64,000 nucleotides of DNA from Imbricaverruca yamaguchii (Eukaryota; Arthropoda; Thecostraca; Neoverrucidae): assembly GCA_034440575.1 (NCBI GenBank), contig JAOTOL010001285.1, positions 418,001-482,000 on the forward strand. The letters are read 5' to 3'. Shown in pieces: positions 46,041-57,705 of this stretch (positions are counted from its first letter, which is position 1; every line of letters begins with the position of its first letter). The notes beneath the pieces are model-generated. The model had not been told where the DNA came from and searched no databases. It saw only the letters and a list, made by a program, of their open reading frames with translations. The position numbers and the translations under genes were made by a program.

Positions 46041-46383
46041 CACAGAAAAGCGCGATCACAGCTTCCCTTGCTCGACTGCAGCTGGTAGGAAACCGGAATG
46101 CAGAAACCGCGTCCCGCGGTCAGCCAAACCACGCAAAAGAGCACAAGAAACTGCCTTGCAGCGCTTCGGGAAGCGGATCTTCCGTAGATGATTTGGCAGA
46201 GCGCAGGACATGCCAATATTTGCGTCCCGACTAGGCTTTCCACCGACTTGTTGACCGCCAAGAAGAGTGCCATCGGTGTCCTGGATCTGGACGGAGCAAG
46301 AACCACGATGGACGACGACAGCCTACAGTATGGCTGCGTGGATAAATATGGACGAACGAATCGGGTGAACCGTGGCCGCTGCC
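46041..46383 (-). CDS. Possible ionotropic receptor (iGluR-like) exon
   Basis: On the minus strand this is bounded by acceptor TTCGTTCATTCAG and a strong donor GTG-GTAAGC (GTAAGC at 46035-46040), and is open throughout. It reads RFTRFVRPYLSTQPY, VVLAPSRSRTPMALFLAVNK, a hydrophobic helix, RSAARQFLVLFCVVWLTAG and VSYQLQSS. The order (ligand-lobe end with APxxRxPMALF, a first helix, an Arg-rich link, a second helix ending in SYxLxSS) fits the channel part of arthropod ionotropic receptors. These are chemosensory or synaptic membrane channels. No partner exon was found, and the pore loop is unclear, so it may be a relic. An alternative acceptor would start the exon at 46378. Confidence 0.4.
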
Positions 46384-46419
46384 CTGAATGAACGAAAGGG
46401 CTCCAGCGATTACGTGGCA

Positions 46420-46595
46420 ATGTCATTCTTTAGTTTGGAGAGGCTCTGGATGGTGGATGTATGCTGAGAACAGTACCGCCACGGTCCTTCAGGTGTCAAG
46501 GTTTCCGGTTTGTAAGCGACGAGCATGCCGGGCGTGCATGCTGGAAGTGTAATTCTCCCCGAAATATTCTCCCGTGTGAAGGATTGGATACCTGT
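46420..46595. other. No recognisable feature
   Basis: Short unique sequence upstream of the receptor-like exon. Confidence 0.4.
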
Positions 46596-46599
46596 TGGG

Positions 46600-46662
46600 A
46601 TGGGCGCTAAATTACCTAGTAGTCGGCGCGCCCTTAAACCCAAATAATCAATCAATCGATAC
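46600..46662 (+). mobile_element. SINE 3' tail, family S6
   Basis: GGGCGCTAAATTACC, GCGCGCCCTTAAACCCAAAT and an (AATC)n end. It matches 32161 (minus) and 54535 (plus). Confidence 0.6.
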
Positions 46663-46687
46663 CTGTTGGATGCCTATCCGACGCTCA

Positions 46688-46885
46688 CTGTGGATATACG
46701 AAAATGTGTCCATCGCGGACAGATGGATCTCTAATCAATCTGCATGTGTTCATTGGGCTCGATGCTAAATTCAATTGCATGCATTTCTGTGCATTACTTT
46801 TGGCCAAACCTATTCCTGGTTGAAACTAGATGCATCTCAACCAACGTGAACATGGCGGCTTACGCCAAATACGTCGATGGATAGT
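46688..46885. repeat. Left arm of a 1.1-kb inverted-repeat element
   Basis: Diverged reverse complement of 47640-47835. Shared blocks include TGTGTTCATTGGG, TTGGCCAAACC and TACGCCAAATACGTCGATG. Confidence 0.7.
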
Positions 46886-47639
46886 GGTCAGTTGACACAA
46901 ACCGAATATATTTTGCACCTCTCTGTTGCCCACTGCCTAGCTAATGTTCGAGCTACACCACTCTGTTAGTTGTTTGACGACTTGTGGATTTTCCACAGAC
47001 AATTACTGCATTACTGTGACTTTCACTGACCCAAATACCGCTCTACGCCTCGCATTTCTGTAGGACGGCCGGTGGCCATGATCGGCGACTTTCTTTGTCC
47101 TCGTACGCCTGTTCGGATCCATGTTCTGTTTTCTTGCAGATCTAGACACTGAGATTCAAGAACAGCGTCCCATAGTGATCAATGATACACACGGCGACGG
47201 GTAAAGTAGTTGGAAATTTATGCAATGATTAATGGTATACCCAGTCATAGGGGGAGACGATGGCAAGTCCAGGAATGGCAAATTATATGCCCAGTCGCGG
47301 AGAAGTTTGGAAATTATGTAATGATCAATAATATGCCAAGTAATGGACGGATGAGTTGGGAAGCCCTCTAATGGTCACGGGCATACTCAGTCATGGGTGG
47401 ATAATTTGGGAAGTACTATAATGATCAACGTTACCCAGCCATGGGTGGAGAAGTTGGAAATTCCTCTAATGACCAACGGTTTACCCAGTCATAGGTGGAG
47501 AAGTTGGAACACTATCGATCTGGCTAAATGCGACGGAGGCGATCAGCTGGCCGTTTGGTCAGCTGGTGCTGCCTCACATAGAGGACCACCTCACCACATG
47601 GAACCCTATAGGGCTCCATGCTATGGGGAACAAGTATGT
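46886..47639. repeat. Centre of the inverted-repeat element with a degenerate tandem
   Basis: From about 47170 to 47520 a unit of about 58-60 bp recurs (ATGATCAA, CCCAGTCATRGG, GGAGAAGTTGGAA). No transposase is visible. Confidence 0.6.
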
Positions 47640-47835
47640 CGACTGACCAATGTACATCGACGTATTTGGCGTAAGCTGTCTTTTCGTTCACGTCGGTCGA
47701 GATGCATCTAGCTTCATCTAAAAATAGGCTTGGCCAAAAATAATGCACAAAAATACATGCGATGGAATTTAGCATCGCAACCCCAATGAACACATACAGG
47801 CTGATCGGCGATCCATCGGTCCGTGAGGGATCTCG
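47640..47835. repeat. Right arm of the inverted-repeat element
   Basis: Inverted partner of 46688-46885. The long minus frame crossing this arm (47524-48156) is a by-product of the repeat. Confidence 0.7.
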
Positions 47836-47839
47836 TATA

Positions 47840-48405
47840 TCCAAGAAAGGTATGTCTCCAAAAGGTAAAAGGCAAAAGGTATACACATACTCGCATATCC
47901 AAAAAGGTGGGGCGCACGCCCTACCGAGGGCATAGGAAACACGTCCCAGTACCTTTTTATAATTTTTCGAAGGGGGTGGTCTGGGGGGGGTTGGGGGTGT
48001 GAAAAGGGGTTTTATAAAGCAACTAGGGTGACAGTCCAATGCACCGAACGACTTCCGAGCGGACTCTAGGTAGCTGAGCTGCGCACAGATTGATAGCCCT
48101 GTACCTCTGGCCTTTCGAGGAGCGACTGCCACCTGTGACCCATAGATTGTCTGCATCGATTGGTGGGCGTGGAAGGTGTCAGCAAGTTGGCGGGACAGCT
48201 AATTTGGCGGGAAACTGCGCCCCGCCGTTTGCCGTTGGTCGCGGTAAGCCAGCTGGGGTCAGCTTGCCGTTGGCAGGGTCCAGCACGTGACCGTGGAAAA
48301 ACAGGAGCGGGAGGGAGCGGGGGAGGAAGGAGGTCTGGGCAGGCAGCCAAAGTCGGTGAACTTCGTGTCGTCACGAAATCGAAGTCGCCACAAAAGCACC
48401 GCGAA
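47840..48405. other. No supported gene
   Basis: AAAAGGTA repeats near 47855-47880 and GC-richer DNA from 48160 with weak frames. Confidence 0.4.
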
Positions 48406-48419
48406 CCCAGCGGCGCTTC

Positions 48420-48548
48420 TGGTGGTTTTGGTGGTTATTGGTTTTGCCACACGCCGACCGTTGAGTCATGTAGCGTCGCCAATCTCTCACGCCGATTGGC
48501 CGCGGGCGAAAAGTAGCGACAGGTGAGGCTCGAACTCCACAATTTTTA
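48420..48548 (-). mobile_element. SINE S2
   Basis: A minus-oriented S2, head slightly shortened, with a perfect 13-bp duplication CCAGCGGCGCTTC (48407-48419, 48549-48561). Confidence 0.9.
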
Positions 48549-48561
48549 CCAGCGGCGCTTC

Positions 48562-49140
48562 GGAATCACGTTGAAGCAAAGACAGCAGCTAGCGGGAATG
48601 CAATTATGCAATACAGACTGACTGTTCTGTATGTATGCATGCTTGCAATCTTATGAGACTGACGTATGGGTGTATTCGACTGCTTGCATGAGTGTTTTTG
48701 ATTGCAAGTTTTGTGTTTTTGTTCTTACTCCTTCACCTATGACTCGGGGCACAATAGCCACTGCAATAGTGGATCACCCTATGTTTGTCAATGCATTACA
48801 ATACAACACAATGCAATTTTGAACACCGTTGATCAATCGTTTTGCAAGGAGAGTCAGTGGGAAACGTTTGGCTAGGCTCAACTGGAAAGGAGAGGATGGC
48901 CAGAATCGAAGCAGTGGTTCGAAGTGCGCAGGAGCTCACTGCCGGCAATGCTCAAAAGTCGGCAAGGCGCATTTGCTGGAGCATCAGCCACAGACTCGCT
49001 GCCACAAAAAGAAAATGCAATGAAAACCTGGACCTGCATCCATGCAAGCTCTGTGCAAGACCAACGCTTTTCCACAGCAATTATGAAGACAGCGCCACAT
49101 TCTACAAGTTGGTGATTGGGCAGTGCCAATCATCGTAGCT
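48562..49140. other. No supported gene
   Basis: Overlapping frames at 48829-49138 are not recognisable. Confidence 0.4.
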
Positions 49141-49189
49141 GTATTTCACAATATTCGGGTCGGAATCCGCCCCCTTCCGGAATAGGGTT

Positions 49190-49369
49190 TTGTTTGTTTA
49201 TTGTCTGGTTCACGACGCACTTTATGCACATTCACGGCTAATGGCGCCGCCCATACTGTTTCGCCGGCGGGCCGCGGGATTGGGAAAAATCCCGAACGGC
49301 TCGAGTGTCGAACTCGGGACCTTTGGCACCCAGAGCTGAACACCTTAACCACTCGGCCATTCCCTTCCC
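49190..49369 (-). mobile_element. SINE S1, full length, minus orientation
   Basis: Begins with the tail (GTTTGTTTATTG on the plus strand) and ends at the head. A perfect 14-bp duplication TCCGGAATAGGGTT flanks it (49176-49189, 49370-49383). Confidence 0.93.
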
Positions 49370-49396
49370 TCCGGAATAGGGTTAAGTGCACATTAA

Positions 49397-49804
49397 AGGA
49401 CTGTTCACACCTAGCGTAATCTCGACGCACTGTCGGAATCGACACACAGCTAGCGGACAGTTAGCATGGGGCTCAATGAATCTGCCGATTCTGACATTGC
49501 GCCGGCCTTGCGTCAGCTGTCTGCCGAGTCCTACAAAATTCTGGCGATTTCCGAGCGGACAAAGTTGGGTTTTCTCATCTTTTTCCGCTCGGCGCACCAG
49601 CGGCCTTGATGCAAGGTTGACAGACAGCTCGGGATAAACTGCGGTCGCCATATTTGCTGATCTTCTGCGGATTGGGGCCGCATCGGCTGCGGTTTTTTTC
49701 AGCTTGCAAGTTGCAACATGTCTGAACATGTGTGTCGGAATTACGCCTACTCCGTCTTTGTGCTGACTTTTTTGCGTCGAGATTACGCTAGGTGTGAGCG
49801 GTCC
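49397..49804. mobile_element. TTAA-flanked MITE
   Basis: Terminal inverted repeats GGACTGTTCACACCTAGCGT (then AATCTCGACGCA) and their complement at 49773-49804 bound about 0.4 kb of non-coding DNA. TTAA lies at both ends (49393-49396, 49805-49808). This would suit a piggyBac-like or related family, not settled. Confidence 0.8.
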
Positions 49805-49809
49805 TTAAG

Positions 49810-50490
49810 GCTGACCGAGGGCGGCGCAGGCGGCGGCGGCTCTACGACCTCAGGTCAGGGCGCGCTGGCGTGGTATGCACTACGGTATATGTGAAGCCAA
49901 AGCTCAGCCATTTTTACAGGTAGGCGCCTTACACTTTGTACAGACGTTTTTCATTGTCAGTTCTAGGACGTTTTTCTCTCTAAATTGCGCATCTAATGGT
50001 GACATATTTTAGGTTCTCTATCAGAACTGTTTAATCTATCGCGACGATATTCTGGAGCCAAATATTTAGACAAGACAGCGACATAGCAGGTTCTATACTA
50101 ATGAATGCTATGTTGCTTTCAGTTTACAGAAGCTGAATATATTCATTTCATCGGGCTCTACGTACATGCGTGTGTACTCATGCGGTTATCTTCAAAATTG
50201 GGCCAAATGGCATCATTCTTACGTCACTGGCACCTGGCCGGTCATTGGTCCATCGCCTTGCCCTTGAGAACAGGCGAGACATCGAAATTTAATAGAGGTG
50301 TCCCAACACGTCATTAATTTATCGCGAGTAATCGACAGGGGTGCAGAGTCCTCCCTCCCCCGATCTAGGTCAATGCCAGGCCAGCATCGAAGCAACGTTT
50401 TAACAGGCTAACGTCTGTTGGCGGATGCAGTGCCCCGTACGCTAACATGATTGTCCTTTCCTGTTAAGGCGACGTGAAGAGAACATTTAT
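49810..50490. other. No recognisable feature
   Basis: Unique sequence. Confidence 0.45.
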
Positions 50491-50494
50491 CGCC

Positions 50495-50572
50495 TGGGAT
50501 ACATAGGAGGTAAGCATAGGAGGTAAGGAGGTACATAGGAGGTAAGCACAAACATAGGAGGTAAGCCTCGAC
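50495..50572 (+). repeat. Short tandem of ATAGGAGGTAAGC
   Basis: Five imperfect units, most containing AGGTAAG, which equals a consensus splice donor on the plus strand. Confidence 0.8.
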
Positions 50573-50834
50573 CGGCGCCTTATCGCCTCTGCATCGTCGC
50601 AACAGGTCCTTGCGCCGGTGGCAGCTAGCTCATTCGAATTCATCACCTGTCGCTCAGTCATCGCGATTTGTCCGCAACTTTATACCCTGCGGGCTTCTGC
50701 GTAACTTTCTGGCGTCTGGCGATTGCCCCCCCCCCCTTTACCCCATGCTCCCACGTGCCTACCAGTAGTCGGACGGCTTGGGGGCATTGCTTATTTATTT
50801 CTTTATTTCACAATACATGCCCTCCTCGTGCACT

Positions 50835-51360
50835 CTTAACACGCGCACGTCCGGGGGGGGGGGGCAGATATCTGCCCCCTCCGGTTTTTCCTCATTTGCC
50901 GCCAAACTAATCGGGTTAGCAAGGCCAAACCTCGCATAGCTGTTCATTGGTCTTTTCCGCATATTCTCATTAATTTTTAACCCTGGGTCGTCTGAGGTCA
51001 GGTCACCAGGTCAGGCGAAGTGACCAAACTACACTTGGAGTTCTGGGTGGCATAATTTCCACAATAAATGGGCGATTAATTTCAAATTAATTCAAAACAC
51101 GTCATGATCTCATCATAGACTATGATATGTATATCGTTCTTTCCGTAACATTGACCTTAGGTCAGGTCGCGGCCATGGCTTCCCCATTATAGGGCTATGG
51201 TAAAATATACAAATGATTCCTGGTTGCATATTTGCGCTCTGAGTGATCTCACAACGGTTGTGGCATGTAGATGGAAGCTATGCTCAATATTACCGCTGAT
51301 ATTTTTTTCGGTGACCTCACCAAGGTCATCTGAGGTCACCTGAGATCACTACACATTTCT
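50835..51360 (+). mobile_element. AGGTCA-rich leader of the Helitron-bearing element
   Basis: Starts near a palindromic GGGGCAGATATCTGCCCC (50865-50882) and aligns almost base for base with 58495-59010. Contains ER1 palindromes such as TGACCTTAGGTCA and several lone AGGTCA half-sites. It ends directly at the helicase fragment. Confidence 0.75.
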
Positions 51361-53351
51361 GGAATGGAGGAGGCTGCCGCCCTGGAGCGGGCGCAGCGAT
51401 GCGACTCAACACTAACCGCTTGGTTTCGGCTGAACCAGGAACGCCACGATGATGCCGACCAGTATCGGTACGTCGAGGTACCGTCCCACTTCACCTTCGA
51501 TCGAGCTGCCCACAGGTGGAAGCCGCGCCAACGTGGTGGAGGCAAGGTCGTCGCACGCCTGGCGTCAGTGAGTCCAGGCGATGCCGAGCGCTTCCATCTT
51601 CGACTGCTCCTGTTGCACGTGGTTGGCGCAGTCAGCTACGCGCACCTGCGCACTGTGAATGGTCAGGTGTGCGTGTCGTTTCAGGCGGCCCGTCAGGCGT
51701 CTTTGGCCGATGACGCCAGTGGCAGCAGTTCTAACCGAAGCAGCACTGTTTCAGATGCCAAGGCAGCTGCGCTTTCTGTTCGCCATGCTGTGCGTATACA
51801 ACGCACCAGGCGATGCCCAGGCGCTCTGGGATGCGCACGAGCGTCAACTGACTGATGACCTGACCCGTCGGTTCGGTACTGCAGGCTTGAACGCGCTCGG
51901 CGGCACATGGTTGCCTGCTGCACGCCAAGGCGCACCGTTGCCGACGCTGGTTGACTGGCCGACGCCGTGATGACTGCTGGACGAGGACGAGCGCATAGAC
52001 GACGTCGACCAAGGCGTTGCACGGCTTGACATTTGCAGAGCAGCGACGCATGCCGACGCCGTCCTCAGCACGTTGCAGAAGTGATGGCGCTGGCCGGCGC
52101 CCCGAGGCCGCGCAATCTTCTTGTTTGCTGCGTGCGAAGACATGTTGTATAACATTTTGATCCGTTTTCCAGAGGGCCAGTGTGTGCGTTGCTGACTGCT
52201 GCCGAACTGTCGAGGGCGGTCGACCGTAACTCGCAGTTCGGCTGAGTGCGGTTGTGAGGACTGACTGCTTCGTTGGCCGGTGCCGTTGTGACAGTGTGCC
52301 GCCAGTTGATCGTATGGGACGAGATCGCATGGCTCGTCTCACGCACTTAACGCTGTCGACAGGCTGCTGCGCGACATCCGGGCGCTGACGTGGCATTCGG
52401 TGGCTGCCCGGTCCTGTTTGGTGGCGATTTCCGACAGATTCACCAGTTGTCCGGGTGGTGGCCGTGAGCATGTAGGCCGGTGTCCAGCGTAGTGTAATTT
52501 GGCCTGACGTGCGTGTAATGTTTCTCCAACAGAAATGCGTGCCGACGAGGAGCGGGACTTCAGAGTGGCTGTTGGCCGTGGCGACGGGGTCTTAAGTGGC
52601 TGGTCACGGAGAGAACGTTCGGGTTCCCGACGAGATACTGAGGCGCTGAGCTGGTGGACTCTATCTTTCCACAGGCGGTGTTGGAGGCTCCGATATGGTC
52701 TAGCACAACGCGCTATACTGTGCACTAGAACGACGAGTCGCTGGCGGCAAACGACACTGTGCTCGATCGCATGCCCGGTGACGTGCGTGTTATGTGAGTG
52801 TGGACGACATGGCTGGCCAGGAGGACGACGCGCTGGCCCAGGTTATGCCAATAGAGTATTTGACACACTGACTCCGTCTGCCATGCTCTCACCGATTGCG
52901 TCTTAAGGTCGGAGCCGTTGTCATGCTGCTGCGAACTCGACATCAGAAGGGTCTCTGCAACGGCACCGACTCGTCGTTCGACGACTAGGCAACACGGTTC
53001 TGGACGCCGAGATCATCACAGGGGCGGCGGCGGGTGGTCGTGTACTATCACGCATGGTGCTCAATCCGTCTGAGGGCAGCCTTCCGTTTATTCCGACGGC
53101 GCCAGTTCCGTTGCGGTTGGCTTTGCCATGACCGTGAACAAGGCGCAAGGTCAGACATTCGACATGGTTGCCTGCACCTGCGCCGACCTGTGTTCGCCCA
53201 TGGCCAGCTGTACGTGGCTCTTTCTCGTGTCCGCAGGATCGCGGCCTTGCGCGTGAAGGTGGTGGATGGACCCCGCCAGGGACGGTCTCGGACCGCCAAC
53301 CTGGTGTACACACAGAACGTCGTGTACCGCGAGCTCCTCGCAACCCACTGA
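51361..53351 (+). pseudogene. Decayed Helitron Pif1-type helicase
   Basis: Read across three frames, the order of Helitron helicase blocks is intact. STLTAWFRLNQE, HRWKPRQRGG and LHVVGAVSYAHLRTVNG lie at 51400-51665, and EAALFQMPRQLRFLFAML at 51735-51790. NAVDRLLRDIRA and PVLFGGDFRQIHQL fall near 52350-52445 and EMRADEERDFR near 52530. MTVNKAQGQTFDMV lies at 53128-53170, followed by VFAHGQLYVALSRVR. At least four frameshifts and several stops kill it. The Walker A block (GPGGTGKT) between 51970 and 52300 is missing. The Rep nuclease is absent, replaced by the AGGTCA-rich leader. Helitrons move as rolling-circle DNA transposons. This copy cannot encode an enzyme. Confidence 0.88.
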
Positions 53352-53381
53352 ACATTATACCAACATGTCAAGACCACTGAC

Positions 53382-53425
53382 TGTGACTGTCTGTCTGTCT
53401 GTCTATCTGTGTCTGTCTGTCTATC
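53382..53425. repeat. (CTGT)n microsatellite
   Basis: Short CTGT tract just after the helicase relic. Confidence 0.85.
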
Positions 53426-53429
53426 AAGT

Positions 53430-54530
53430 GGATCCGGCCGGAAAGGGTTCCCTGATTGGTGCCTTCACCTATTTCCACGGCGACCATCATCTGTTGGCAC
53501 AACGCCAGCAATATAGGGACAGCATTAACGTCCGCCTGAAGCCGCTATTCGGCGCAGGATTATTTATCGCGCACTAGCCATCGCATAGCAGTATTTGTGA
53601 TGCACGGGCAGTGTCTCACTTACCTTACAGACACGTGTGTGCCATAACGGTTTTAACTGCTATCGTATATCATGAATCACTTGACATTTTGAAACGGATC
53701 CGATCGATAACCAGGGTCTCAACGAGCAATTTTAATGCTGGGCGACACTTGTACCGGTTTCGCCGTAGGTACTGCTGAGTTACAGTCGACATGAGATAGC
53801 TGCTTGGACGTGGATGAAAATGGCCGCTTTGTGGAGCAACACGTGCACAACAGGTGCCCATCGACTTTCGGGGGTCATGGAGCAGTGAGGTTATCAGAGC
53901 GCCGGTGGTACTTGCAGGCGTTTTAGCGTTAGGTCAACGCAGTTATAGTGAAGACGTTGAAATGGTCTTGACCACCACACACACATATTTCAAGCATTTT
54001 TTTTATCTCAGAAAGCAACTCCTCTGGGTAGATACACAACTATGGCTTCATGCATTTGCGAGGTGAATGGCTACTGAAATATTTCGTTCTTGGAGTACTA
54101 TCCGTCAAATTGCATTATTCGCTACGTTTTTCACTCCGGAAGGCGATTCGGCGGAAAGTACACACCAGGTACATTATGCCCCTGCCCCTCATCCCATGCA
54201 CTACGTGATGTGAAATTGGAAAAACGAACTGTGCACAAAAATTAATGCTCATTTCGCACAATGCAGACCATCTAGCTGGCGCAAAACCCATACTCGCTGA
54301 TCGCATAATGATTTCAATGAATTACACTATAAATATGAATGGCTTTCGTGAAAATGTCGGTCGGAACATTCGGTGGAATTTCTATGCGCCGGGTGCGAGA
54401 CGTCCATCCTCCAGGAGAATGTCGCCGGCAACCTCTTCGAAACTGGATAATTCTCGCTGATGCAGCGCACCCCTCGTTAATGCACCTAAAACGCCTCACT
54501 TTAACTTGGGCAACATGTGTGTTTTGTCTT
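53430..54530. other. No supported gene
   Basis: May include the Helitron 3' part. No terminal hairpin and CTAG-type end could be placed. No exon visible. Confidence 0.4.
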
Positions 54531-54534
54531 TTGT

Positions 54535-54598
54535 GCGATGGGCGCTGTATAACCACTGCAGTTGATGCGCCCTAAATCCCTGAAAACTAACTAACTGT
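54535..54598 (+). mobile_element. SINE 3' tail, family S6
   Basis: GATGGGCGCTGTATAACCAC, TTGATGCGCCCTAAATCCC and an (AACT)n end, the third copy of this tail. Confidence 0.55.
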
Positions 54599-54599
54599 C

Positions 54600-55500
54600 C
54601 TTTGTGCGTATCTCGGTATATTCAATACATTGAATTCAGGTTTGAAGCAGGACTTCAATATTCGCGATTGCAATGTCAACAATGCGGGTGATGGCAACAT
54701 ACCGACTAATGACGTAAATTTATGTACTTACCTAAATGCAGCACCCGAAAGGTCAAATTTGAGAGAATTAAGGAATCGAAAATACCTATAACTGTCATGT
54801 TGTGAACGTTGCAAATAAGTGCCCAACACAATACAACTCATACTGAAACGTTGCAAAACATATTTTAGCGTCAGCCATATGAAATAGATAGCCCTATAAT
54901 GCGATGGTTCCCGACGATCCATAATCTTGATGACACTCGACTCTCCGTATATTTATACACGATTACGACCAAAAGACGAGAGCAGATTGCGTCTTCTCCC
55001 TCCCCACACCTGGCGGCGCTTCCAGCCTAGCGGTTGAATGCGTCGTAGAAGAACCCATGGTTCCCAGGTGGCAACCACGAACCGCAGGCCCGCGCCGCCG
55101 ATAACCACACCCGGTCGCCTGCATCAGCTGGCCGCCGGTAACCACGCCCAGACATCGGCAGCGGTTGGATAGTCGCCAGCCTCCGCCCGGAAAACACGGA
55201 GCGGTCGGGATTCGGGCGCCGCCAGCAGGTCCAGATATTGCCCGAAACATAGCCCGATCACGTGGACCGCGCTACGATTGAGCCATTTCAAATGCAATTT
55301 CAATTTTATAAGGCAAGCATTGAAAGCAATTGTACACCGATTTGAATTCTGCTCCAGGAAATTATGATCATTTCAAGTTCGTCTTTGGCGAAATTCAGTG
55401 GGAATCGTTTTTGTCAGGCTAGATGCGTATCAAGGGTGAAAGTCCGAAAGGTAAGCTAACCAGCTTATCCCACCAAGATCAGAATATGTGCATTCCCAAT
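54600..55500. other. No supported gene; SINE core trace at 55020-55060
   Basis: AT-rich unique DNA. GCGGTTGAATGCGTCGTAGA at about 55028 matches the end of the S2/S3 core. The GC-rich piece to 55250 has paired CGCCGNTAACCACRCCC blocks. Confidence 0.45.
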
Positions 55501-55504
55501 CAAT

Positions 55505-56690
55505 GGAGTACCTAGGATTTGAGTCAGTGGGTGCACACGGATCTTAAGGGAGGCCAATCTACGCCAATTTTTAATCGCCGGAATTCGACCACTTTTTCAA
55601 AATGTTTCGTTATATTCTGTGATTAAGATAATTATTATCAACTTAATTTTCCTGCGGAAGAAGTCCAACCTACCAACATCGTTTCTGTCCCACCGGGCTT
55701 TTATGACCAGGCAAAACACTGAGAAGGCGCTTTTTTGCTTTATTCTTGCATTCCTGGTAAATTAGCCCACGATACTCAGATTACACAAGCACATTTCACT
55801 CGAAAACGTAAAATAGCAAATTTGACGCATTTCACTCCATAACGCTCGATCGCCGTCACGTGAAGTTTCGTGCACGTGAACCTACACCCGCCTTGTACAT
55901 TCGTCGGGCTCGCCGCACTCCGTACGTTTCTGCCGTTGCTGCGGATTCTGCAAGACCACTACTTACGCTTCCATGATTCCTGCCACCTGGTAGTCTTGTG
56001 CCGTATTTGGTGACCTGGAATGCTTCGCTTGTGGGGTTCGCTGAAAATACCTGACGAATCCAATTATAATATTATTTCTATTGTTTCGTGCTCTGTTTCG
56101 AGTTTGAGTTTACTTACAGTCCTTATGACCCCAGCACATTTTCTTAGGGCTTCGGCGCGCTTTTCATCGAGAATCCGTCACCTCTTAAACCCCCGTGCTT
56201 TTGAGAAGCCGCCACATATTCGAGGGCCTATGTGTTTATGCGCTGCCCCGGCTCGTTTTGTTTTTGGGACCACGTTGCTTCTTACATGCCCAGCCTGCTC
56301 TTGAGGCCACCGATGTTGTTTGCGTGACCCAGGATGTTGTCGGGGGGGGGATGCGTTTTCGGGCTTCCGGTGTGCTTAGCATGTCATGTTGTGTATACTT
56401 GGGTCCCAGCGCGCCTTTTCAGGGCCCGGCGCGATATTGCGGACCCAGGCACGAGCTTTCGAGGCCCAACATGAGTTGTAGGGGTCACGATGCGAGTTTT
56501 CTTTCGGGACCTCTTCGGACTGTTTTGGTGCCCAGGTCGATGTTCCAGATACTTGTCGAGCCCAGGCACGATTTGTTCAATCCCAGGCGAGAGGTTTCTG
56601 GGTCAGATGTCATTTTTCCGGCCCTCTTCTGAATTTTTGTTGTGTCCGGGTCGATTTTCGATTGTGCGAGTCAAACTAAAACAGGCAATG
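55505..56690. repeat. Dispersed repeat C, copy 2
   Basis: Counterpart of 39420-41990, with a shorter internal stretch of degenerate GGGCCC/GCGCGATTTT units (56110-56660). Confidence 0.65.
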
Positions 56691-57240
56691 TTAATAAATA
56701 TAACACATAGGGTTACGAATTTTCGAAGTACATTCTCGAGTCAAATAATTGACCTGAAACTTCGACTGAGCGTTCATCTGTGATCCAGGATGCTCAGATG
56801 AATTCATACAATGAACAATATAAGTTTGAGATCTCTTGCGAGTATGTTTTCTTCAGATGAATGCTGCATTAAAAAAAAAAAACAGCGAGCTTCAAAGGGA
56901 CGCTACGGTAAATTATCCTCGTGTTAGTCACATTGTAGCACGTTCTATTTGGCGAGTGAGGTCCTCACTGTTCCACTGTCAGTTCACCTCACCGGTATAT
57001 TCAATCTCCGGAAATATCGGGAAAGTTCGTCGGGAAAGAATTCGGGAAAATATTCGGGAAAGGTCGCAACCCATGCAGAGCCATCGGTGTCGTCTGCAAC
57101 AGGGTAGAAAAACTGCACGAAGCATCGAATTTATATTGCCCTAGATGACAGCAAGGCACGAGAAGGCAGCTCTGTAGCGGAGGTGGAAAACCACATCGAA
57201 AGTACCATCTGCACCATTTCACCGCGCCACACACCACATA
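56691..57240. other. No recognisable feature
   Basis: Unique DNA with a short GGGAAAATATTCGGGAAA-like repeat at 57010-57065. Confidence 0.45.
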
Positions 57241-57250
57241 CCGTCGCAGC

Positions 57251-57595
57251 CAGATTTGTGCTCGACTCGAGTTGAATCCAGAATCGACTCGTGAATCAAT
57301 CGTTTTTGGATGAATCGCGAGTTGGGTCGATTTTTGTTCCCCAAAATATATCTTGAGTTATGAGTTGAATCACATCTTTCTAGAAAAAATGAGTCAAGTC
57401 ATGAGTCAATCATTCATATGTCATGTGTGGGCTGTGCACACTGAATCATATGGTTCATGAGTCTGATGCCACTGCGTCGGATCTGAATCGATTCAAATTT
57501 ATATCAGTCTGTTTGAGTCGTGAGTCAAATCAGATCTCAAGATATATGAGTCACATGTGAGTCGACTAAAAAATTCTGAGTCGAGCACAAGTCTG
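57251..57595. mobile_element. hAT-type MITE, copy 2
   Basis: 345 bp, collinear with 28922-29264. Termini CAGATTTGTGCTCGACTC and GAGTCGAGCACAAGTCTG, with 8-bp flanks GTCGCAGC (57243-57250) and ATCGCAGC (57596-57603), one mismatch. Confidence 0.88.
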
Positions 57596-57633
57596 ATCGC
57601 AGCACCGTTTAACTTCGCGCACCCTTTTCCGCC

Positions 57634-57693
57634 GGCGCCATTAGCCGTGAATGTGCAAAAAGTGCGTCGTGAACCACCCAATAAACAAACAAA
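57634..57693 (+). mobile_element. SINE S1, strongly 5'-truncated
   Basis: Only GGCGCCATTAGCCGTGAATG to the (AAAC)n tail. Duplications CCCTTTTCCGCC (57622-57633) and CCTTTTTCCGCC (57694-57705). Confidence 0.88.
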
Positions 57694-57705
57694 CCTTTTT
57701 CCGCC

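Noticed and set aside
47524..48156. 210-residue minus frame
   Set aside because: Crosses an arm of the inverted-repeat element and is not conserved in the other arm.
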